Assembly (NCBI GenBank): GCA_026874595.1
Contig: CM049320.1
Span: forward strand, 6,823,464-6,887,463
Origin: Sipunculus nudus
Lineage: Eukaryota > Annelida > Sipuncula > Golfingiida > Sipunculidae
DNA: 64,000 nt
Direction: 5' to 3'
Shown here one piece after another: positions 60,364 through 64,000 of the stretch. Each line of letters opens with the position of its first letter. The stretch's first letter is position 1. The position numbers were made by a program, and so were the translations under genes. Under the pieces are notes generated by a model that saw only the letters and a program-made list of their open reading frames with translations, was not told the origin of the DNA and ran no database searches.

Positions 60364-60822
60364 CACATTCAGCTGTGCCTACGGCGTGTTCTTTGCTTAA
60401 TATTTTTTGATTGCGTGATGCCTTTTAAGTTTAATGGACAAACCGAAAATTGCATTTTATTGTGATTTCACCTATATTTTAAAAGGCCTTTCTGTTAACA
60501 GATTTTTATTCTGAAAAAGCTTCCCTGGAAGATAAATCATGTAATAAATAAATAAATATTTCGGCCACCTCCCCTCCCTCAATCCTGGCTTTGCCTCTGA
60601 CCTTCCATCCGCTACACCGTAAAACGGCCGCGGCCCACAGATGTGCACTGTGATCACGCAGCATCTGTTCTATAACTAACACAATTTTACGTGTAATAAC
60701 AAGTAAGTATTAATCACTGAACGCCTGAGGTAAGGTTAAAAACTCCTACCTTTGCCTTCAGGAGCGGCTGTTGTCAGACAACACAGTGCTGCGAACATAA
60801 AGAAAATCAACGAGAAAGCCAT
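38007..60822 (-). CDS. Animal-encoded quinoprotein (PQQ) dehydrogenase of the membrane glucose dehydrogenase type, 13 exons
   Basis: Thirteen exons (60822-60750, 50972-50793, 50240-50111, 48979-48832, 47936-47816, 46511-46341, 45896-45739, 44581-44513, 43353-43264, 42512-42342, 41454-41322, 40766-40523, 38448-38007) join in phase to 2130 nt, 709 codons plus TAA. Residues 1-20 form a signal peptide. About 25-650 form the eight-bladed quinoprotein propeller shared by bacterial Gcd/mGDH, with CRGVAAW, CPEFGD, RGFHCRTG, GNVWAPIS, YDHWGGNR, KHDLWNYD, LTKTGMLF and GGRQYV. About 679-695 is a hydrophobic anchor, then a short polar tail. Bacterial enzymes oxidise sugars or alcohols with PQQ and pass electrons to a quinone. 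Counterparts of mGDH Trp404 (W265), Lys493 (K353), Asp730 (D584) and His775 (H630) are kept, but Asp466 reads Asn326. It is probably secretory-pathway or cell-surface. Activity and substrate are unknown. Confidence 0.93.
39040..40420. repeat. Diverged tandem repeats of about 330 bp in the last intron
   Basis: Recurring phrases in order: AGATAGGGCCAA-type and GACAAAG near 39130, 39455 and 40160; GACTTGACCAAG near 39560 and 39891; GTTTATAGTTTC(A/G)GAGATATTG at 39625 and 39958. Unit boundaries are irregular. Confidence 0.65.
40523..40766 (-). CDS. Quinoprotein exon 12
   Basis: 244 nt. The acceptor CTGTGCTCAG, not the later GGCAG, is required for frame. It reads VRQVLQNNETGSGFCRASPV and PCYKPPWARLVAVDLSQGKI. 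The Cys-rich insert before PPW resembles that of mGDH. Donor GTATGG, phase 2. Confidence 0.9.
41322..41454 (-). CDS. Quinoprotein exon 11
   Basis: 133 nt reading LFTPPTTDRGVLQVPGELGG, then GNWQSLAVHPEKQIAYLPLN. The TPP and GG-NW elements are family hallmarks. Acceptor GTTACAG, donor GTAATC, phase 1. Confidence 0.92.
42342..42512 (-). CDS. Quinoprotein exon 10
   Basis: 171 nt, 57 codons, reading MPDDYAWPTQRFPVGDLGHL, then FSMDDLFRFDDEHYNACRDI. It matches the PTQPFP linker and the following helical segment of the family. Donor GTATGT, phase 0. Confidence 0.92.
43264..43353 (-). CDS. Quinoprotein exon 9
   Basis: 90 nt reading LTKTGMLFILDAATGQPLFP, then VEERPVPPHT. K353 corresponds to PQQ-contacting Lys493 and is 27 residues from Asn326, the same spacing as Asp466-Lys493. 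Acceptor TTTTAG; the donor GTCTGT is weak but keeps the phase. Confidence 0.85.
43637..43880 (+). mobile_element. tRNA-derived SINE lacking its B box
   Basis: Begins GCTTCTGTGGCTCAGGTGTA (A box), then jumps from GATCGTGGG to TTTTTCACGGTCGG where the copy at 53702 has TTCGAATCTCAGCCGAG. The downstream body (GGCTTAATGGGAAGG, CACATACGAGTGCGTCTTT) matches that copy. It lies in intron 8 of the quinoprotein gene. Confidence 0.8.
44380..44418. repeat. (AG)n microsatellite
   Basis: Pure AG run, about 100 bp beyond the donor of quinoprotein exon 8. Confidence 0.9.
44513..44581 (-). CDS. Quinoprotein exon 8
   Basis: 69 nt: DLGSQPIVVTIDHEGTRKKA then VLT. Matches the DLPAQP region of mGDH. Acceptor TTTCAG, donor GTAATA, phase 0. 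Confidence 0.88.
44678..44741. repeat. (AT)n microsatellite
   Basis: Pure AT run in intron 7 of the quinoprotein gene. Confidence 0.9.
45739..45896 (-). CDS. Quinoprotein exon 7
   Basis: 158 nt reading LVYLATSSASYDHWGGNR, YTDSVVAVDAETG, and ending KHDLWNY. Asn326 occupies the place of the catalytic Asp in the bacterial HDLWD motif. Donor GTGAGT, phase 0. Confidence 0.93.
46341..46511 (-). CDS. Quinoprotein exon 6
   Basis: 171 nt reading RGFHCRTGRKKWTFH and, near the end, GGGNVWAPISGDDETG. W265 matches the Trp floor of the PQQ pocket in mGDH. Donor GTAATC, phase 1. Confidence 0.93.
46561..46603. repeat. Motif CAGTGGCGGAACCAGAAATT followed by G16
   Basis: The same arrangement, a CAGGGGCGNATC-like motif leading into a long G run, recurs at 52377-52415 and 61193-61242. 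Confidence 0.7.
47816..47936 (-). CDS. Quinoprotein exon 5
   Basis: 121 nt reading GWLNLTVPGAI, then FSTGPVIVGDTVVIGD. Acceptor AACCAG, donor GTGAGT, ends in phase 1. A TA-flanked MITE lies about 50 bp upstream of the acceptor. Confidence 0.92.
47988..48162. mobile_element. TA-flanked MITE, 175 bp
   Basis: Termini CAGTGAAACCTCTCC and, inverted, CAGTAGAACCTCCGA, each with TA outside. Related copies lie at 11998-12130 and, more distantly, 10508-10683. It lies in intron 4 of the quinoprotein gene. Confidence 0.7.
48832..48979 (-). CDS. Quinoprotein exon 4
   Basis: 148 nt reading TCRGVAAWLDPLKKDGALCR, then a strand MVYMGTLAAMLVAVDAATG and CPEFGDR. The CRGV motif and the second Cys match the bacterial pattern. 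Donor GTAAGT, phase 0. Confidence 0.93.
50111..50240 (-). CDS. Quinoprotein exon 3
   Basis: 130 nt reading RDLLIFCTPWNDLIALEPTT. The His found in the bacterial T-x-H segment here (the substrate-site His262 of E. coli mGDH) is Trp. Ends in phase 2 at GPK, donor GTAAAT. A decayed duplicate lies at 32731-32840. Confidence 0.92.
50793..50972 (-). CDS. Quinoprotein exon 2 (first propeller blade)
   Basis: 180 nt after a 9.8-kb intron. YWRQYGRDEKGQRFSPLTQI and then NRDNVNQTRVAWTYHYG are the family's N-terminal signature; HEATPIMITDG follows. Acceptor CCTATAG lies only 17 bp from a MITE. Donor GTAAGA. Confidence 0.92.
50990..51389. mobile_element. TA-flanked MITE, 400 bp, next to a splice acceptor
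   Basis: Perfect terminal inverted repeat AAGCTGTGTTTCCAT with TA on both sides (50988-50989, 51390-51391). Inner inverted GCGGAT and ACGTACG motifs recur. It occupies the end of intron 1 of the quinoprotein gene, so overlapping short frames there are not genes. Confidence 0.85.
52160..52245. repeat. Imperfect palindrome, about 85 bp
   Basis: AGTCAATGTGTGAAAA at one end pairs with TTTTACACATTGACT at the other. The interior repeats CAATTTA(T)AAATTGACTG. Confidence 0.7.
52391..52415. repeat. G25 homopolymer
   Basis: Uninterrupted run of 25 G after AGGCGCGGATCCAT. The true length is likely uncertain in any assembly. Confidence 0.9.
53702..53900 (+). mobile_element. tRNA-derived SINE (best-preserved copy)
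   Basis: A tRNA-like head has A box TGGCTCAGGGGTAGAGCG and B box GGGTTCGAATC at normal spacing, followed by a body shared with 43637-43880. The head is part of a longer repeated unit, so it is a SINE rather than a tRNA gene. Confidence 0.85.
54870..54920. repeat. (AT)n microsatellite
   Basis: AT run with one AAAT interruption. Confidence 0.9.
56194..56266. repeat. Short tandem duplication, about 37 bp twice
   Basis: GCGTAGCGTAGTAAGAGAGG then ACGGGTGCTAGG occurs twice in a row with one mismatch. Confidence 0.8.
57230..60060 (+). mobile_element. Decayed CR1/Jockey-like LINE
   Basis: Endonuclease traces: CLSET-FDSTNL near 57490, YRKDRNRHGGGVSIHV near 57560-57605, LGDFN near 57786. RT traces: VVPICKGKGK and NYPARSITLSNFLK near 58770-58850, GVP-Q--LG near 59175, LNDINN, NADDVM near 59265 (ADD core), LGIAIDSHLSWTNKT near 59500. 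Frameshifts and stops are frequent, so it is an old copy. It lies in intron 1 of the quinoprotein gene, on the opposite strand. Confidence 0.8.
60303..60360. repeat. (AT)n microsatellite
   Basis: Pure AT run downstream of the decayed LINE. Confidence 0.9.
60750..60822 (-). CDS. Quinoprotein exon 1 (signal peptide)
   Basis: 73 nt: MAFSLIFFMFAALCCLTTAA then PEGK plus one base. Donor GTAGGAGT. Phase 1 fits exon 2. The hydrophobic core and small residues before PEGK suggest cleavage near residue 20. Confidence 0.85.
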
Positions 60823-60880
60823 GTTCGGAATATTACCTGTCTTCGTTCAAATGGTGAATCTGACATGCGTTGCGCTCAAC

Positions 60881-60890
60881 CTTTATATTA
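60881..60890 (-). promoter_or_regulatory. TATA box of the quinoprotein gene
   Basis: On the minus strand TAATATAAAG lies about 60 bp before the ATG at 60822, placing a likely transcription start near 60850. Confidence 0.55.
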
Positions 60891-61192
60891 TTTCAACCGT
60901 GACTCTGGCAGCCATCATTTTCCATGTGTGTTGTTTTTTTTTGTTTTTTTTTTTTTTAGCCACGTAAATCTTTTCAAGTAATTGACGTTACTCTGGCATT
61001 ACATGGCGACCGCAAGACATTTTATTGAACAACAGCCGACTTGTGAGATATGCCTCGCTTCTTGGGCCAAGGTCACTTCTGTTATGTATTTCGTGGTTAT
61101 ATTCGCTCTGTGTTAGCAGATCGGCAAAGTTTTAGTCCGAAAATGTGAACAAGAGGGACAGTTTTTTTTTGTGTCTCCTTCATCATGACAGC

Positions 61193-61242
61193 AGGGGCGA
61201 ATCAGAGATTTTTCAGTTTTTCAAGGGGGGGGGGGGGGGGGG
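61193..61242. repeat. Motif CAGGGGCGAATCAGAGATTT followed by G17
   Basis: Third instance of the motif-plus-poly-G arrangement, about 370 bp upstream of the quinoprotein start codon. Confidence 0.7.
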
Positions 61243-61299
61243 TTGAATCATATTATCTGTGTAAATTGATACAGATAAAGTGCAATTTATAATGAATAA

Positions 61300-64000
61300 T
61301 TGAATATTTTATTCAGAAAATATAAGGCCCCTGGCCAATTATACCATAAGTGCTTGCATAATACAATATATATAAGTGATAAAAGCAAAAATCAAATAAA
61401 AAAAAATAATTTTAAAATTTTAATAAAAAAGTACATGCATTCAAAAACATCAACAAAGTAATTTATCACAAATAGGTAAATTCTCAGGTTCAGATTTTAA
61501 TATCAGGTCATTATCAATCTCAATACCGACTTTTTTTTATTATTCTAACTTTCCTTTTCTGCTCTGCATAAATCAACATCAAACTGGCTGCCCACAGACA
61601 GCCTGCATGGTCAGCATGCTGGGTGGATCTCAACAAGTCCCAATGGAACACTTGAATAACAATTTATATGATCATTTTAACCTTAATCCAATGAACAGAA
61701 TATTCAATCCATTCAGAGTGATATCTTTAAATGCAATTTATGATAAATGATTTTCCAAAATAGGTTTCAGTAGAGTTTACATCAATATTTAATAAGAACC
61801 ATTGTATATACCTTAATAATGAATTATACCTGATCATTTCTTCTTTTAAAAGCATAATATACGAAAGCTGCTAGATAATTAATAATAGTAGGATATTTAT
61901 TTGACAGAAGTTATAAAAATAATTTACCTATTTTAAAAGAAAACGGTCTCTCAAATCATTATATAATGGACACTTCATTATGAAATGAGATTTAGTTTCA
62001 ACTAAATTTTCACCATGATTTTAGCAGTAGGTACAATTTCTCTCAGTCCAGTGCATCTTATTATGTCTTCCTAATTCAATTTGCAATTTATGAGATGAAC
62101 ATATGAGTCTAGCTAAACTAGTTTTATAACTATTATTTTTCAAAACATTCAAGTACATTTCACTGGTTTGGAGTGATTAAAACACGGAGTATGTTTCTTA
62201 ACGTTTATTATTTGAAATGTTTTTCAACCATTCTTGCAAAAATTATATTTTAGTCTAAGATGTAGCTCTGACAAAAACAATAATTGTGTATACCCTAAAT
62301 CATGCGATACGCAAAGGAAACCAAAACCCAATAATATTAATAATTTTTTTAACTTTTGTTGACAAAGTTTTCCTTCCCTGTTCATCAAGACGACATAATT
62401 AAGCATTTAGTTGTTTAGGTTACATATTTGGTGTAATCCTTAATATTTTGGTCCAGTACTTAATACATCTGAATACATAATGAATTTTCAAGAGCAATCG
62501 TCCACATTCACCAAGTGCAGCAGCAGTTGGTGATGAAGAATTAATTTTAAGAATGTATTTGCAAAATTTTATTAAACTGATTCAATATTGTCACAGTGTT
62601 TATGGCCCCATAATTCACTGCCGTTACATAACATTGGTAACACGATTCTATCAAAAAGTAAAAAGGACAGATCCACTGTTAGATATTTATATTTACTAAT
62701 AAGTTGGTTAATCATTTTAATAGCCTTATAGTTTGATATGCTTAACGTTGTTTCATTTTTGACCAGTTAGGAAAACTTGTGAAAATGTCCCCTAAATATT
62801 TATAACTACTAGCTATTCCAACTGCTTTTCTTTAAAGTTCCACTTTTTACATCTTATTAAGAAACCATCATTCTGAATACTCTGTTTTTCATTTCATTCA
62901 TGACATATAAATCACAAAATATTTCTTATTTATTTATATGCGTTTGACACCGTCCAAATGTATCTGCAAAACATGCAACGTCATCTGCAAACATAACCAT
63001 GGAAAGTGATTTTGCTTCTTTACTAACATATATACATTCTCCTTCTGAATGCAGCGTAAAGTATAAATCATTTATAAAGAATGTGAACATTAAAGTCCCT
63101 ACAGTGCATGATAATTAATCAGTTAATTTCAGTTAATACGCAAGATTTTAATTTTAAATACATGGATTCTAGGATGTATTTTTTTCCTCTAATACCTATT
63201 TTATAGAACGTGAAATAATAACTGATGTTTTATACCGTCAAAAGCTTTAGAAAAATCTATGAATATTGCAATAAAATCTGCCTTTTTTCTTTTGATAAAC
63301 AGGATTTATTTAATGTCATTAGTTTAAACATTTTATAAATTTTTAAAAAATCTTTTGTGATTTTCAGCCCACAGTATTAATCTTTCATTTAAAATTTTAG
63401 GTGAATTATTTTCCTATTGTATTAAAAGAGCTATGCCTCTGTAATTATTTGCGTCATTTATACTTCCATTCTTATATAAAGGTGAATGAAACTGCTTTGG
63501 ACCATTCGGTATGAATTTGCGTGAAAAAAAATTGATTAAATAATGTTTCATAAAGTGGCAATAAAATGACTTTATTTTCTATAAACAGTTCGACAAAGAT
63601 ACGATCGGGTCGAGGTGTTTTGCCATTTTGAAGCCTAGATATGTGTCTAAATATTTCTGTTTGATCCATATCAAAAATTAATTCCATGTTAGAGGTGTTT
63701 GTATCTGCTGGTTCAAAATATTAATATTTATTAATCTCATTCACATAATTAAGATTTGTAATACTTGCATTTGTTAATAGCTGATTGAAGAATTATATGC
63801 AACTTCCCCTGATATATTATTCTTAACTTGCTTTTGTGATTTTTCTCTTTCTAAAATTTTATTGGTTGTAGAACAAGAAGTTATTTGTTCAATCTTACCT
63901 TTTAATGTCCCTTTTTGTGATCTGTAGGATTCTGCTTTGAATTTAGCTATCATTTGTTTGTATGCAACGAAATCTATATTATCATTTGTACATCTAAATT
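61300..64000 (-). mobile_element. Decayed LINE reverse transcriptase, continuing beyond the window
   Basis: Read from 64000 downward: IFRHISRLQNGKTPRPDRIF near 63640-63590, then LFNQFF and WSKAVSF, FIDFSKAFDG near 63265-63236, MVMFADDVACFAD near 63000-62960 (ADD core), and LPMLCNGSELWG near 62640-62600. Frames are broken throughout. The boundary near 61300 is a guess. Confidence 0.75.

Noticed and set aside
38007-60822. Bacterial contamination as the source of the quinoprotein sequence
   Set aside because: Exons are separated by GT-AG introns filled with host-type repeats and join in phase across 22.8 kb.

Overview
The window is animal nuclear DNA. It is AT-rich and intron-rich, with GT-AG splice sites, tRNA-derived SINEs, MITEs, three non-LTR retrotransposons, a Ty3/Gypsy LTR element and many microsatellites. 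The repeat mix suggests a marine invertebrate, perhaps a mollusc. That placement is inference; I see no marker gene that fixes the species.

Two spliced genes can be assembled exon by exon, both on the minus strand. The larger runs from 60822 to 38007. Its 13 exons join in phase to a 709-residue quinoprotein of the bacterial membrane glucose dehydrogenase (Gcd/mGDH) type. A signal peptide replaces the bacterial membrane domain, and there is a C-terminal membrane anchor. Most cofactor-site residues are kept, but the position of the catalytic aspartate reads Asn. This is the most unusual object in the window. The smaller gene (12846 to 7117) has five exons, one of only 28 nt, and encodes a 204-residue protein of two similar alpha/beta halves, which I do not recognise with confidence. 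Relics of related genes, a 28-nt micro-exon at 75-102 and a first exon with a broken donor at 22178-22309, sit in two diverged copies of a segmental duplication (about 0.2-3.8 kb and 19.4-23.4 kb).

Layout: duplication copy A (0.2-3.8 kb); an 85-bp tandem array (4.3-6.4 kb); the two-domain gene (7.1-12.8 kb); non-coding DNA and AT microsatellites (12.9-15.0 kb); an L1/Tx1-type LINE with perfect 15-bp target-site duplications (15.05-18.27 kb); duplication copy B with a three-unit tandem repeat (19.4-23.4 kb); non-coding DNA (23.4-25.3 kb); a GC-rich repeated block (25.3-26.9 kb); a decayed Gypsy element whose LTRs carry heat-shock-element-like sequence and whose integrase directly follows protease (27.0-31.6 kb); a decayed duplicate of quinoprotein exon 3 (32.7-32.9 kb); duplicated non-coding blocks and telomere-like DNA (33.6-37.5 kb); the quinoprotein gene (38.0-60.8 kb), whose 9.8-kb first intron holds a SINE, a MITE and a decayed CR1/Jockey-like LINE; and a second decayed LINE upstream of its promoter (61.3-64.0 kb).

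The two genes show no obvious functional link. No PQQ-biosynthesis gene is visible, so the quinoprotein would need cofactor from diet or microbes, if it binds PQQ at all.
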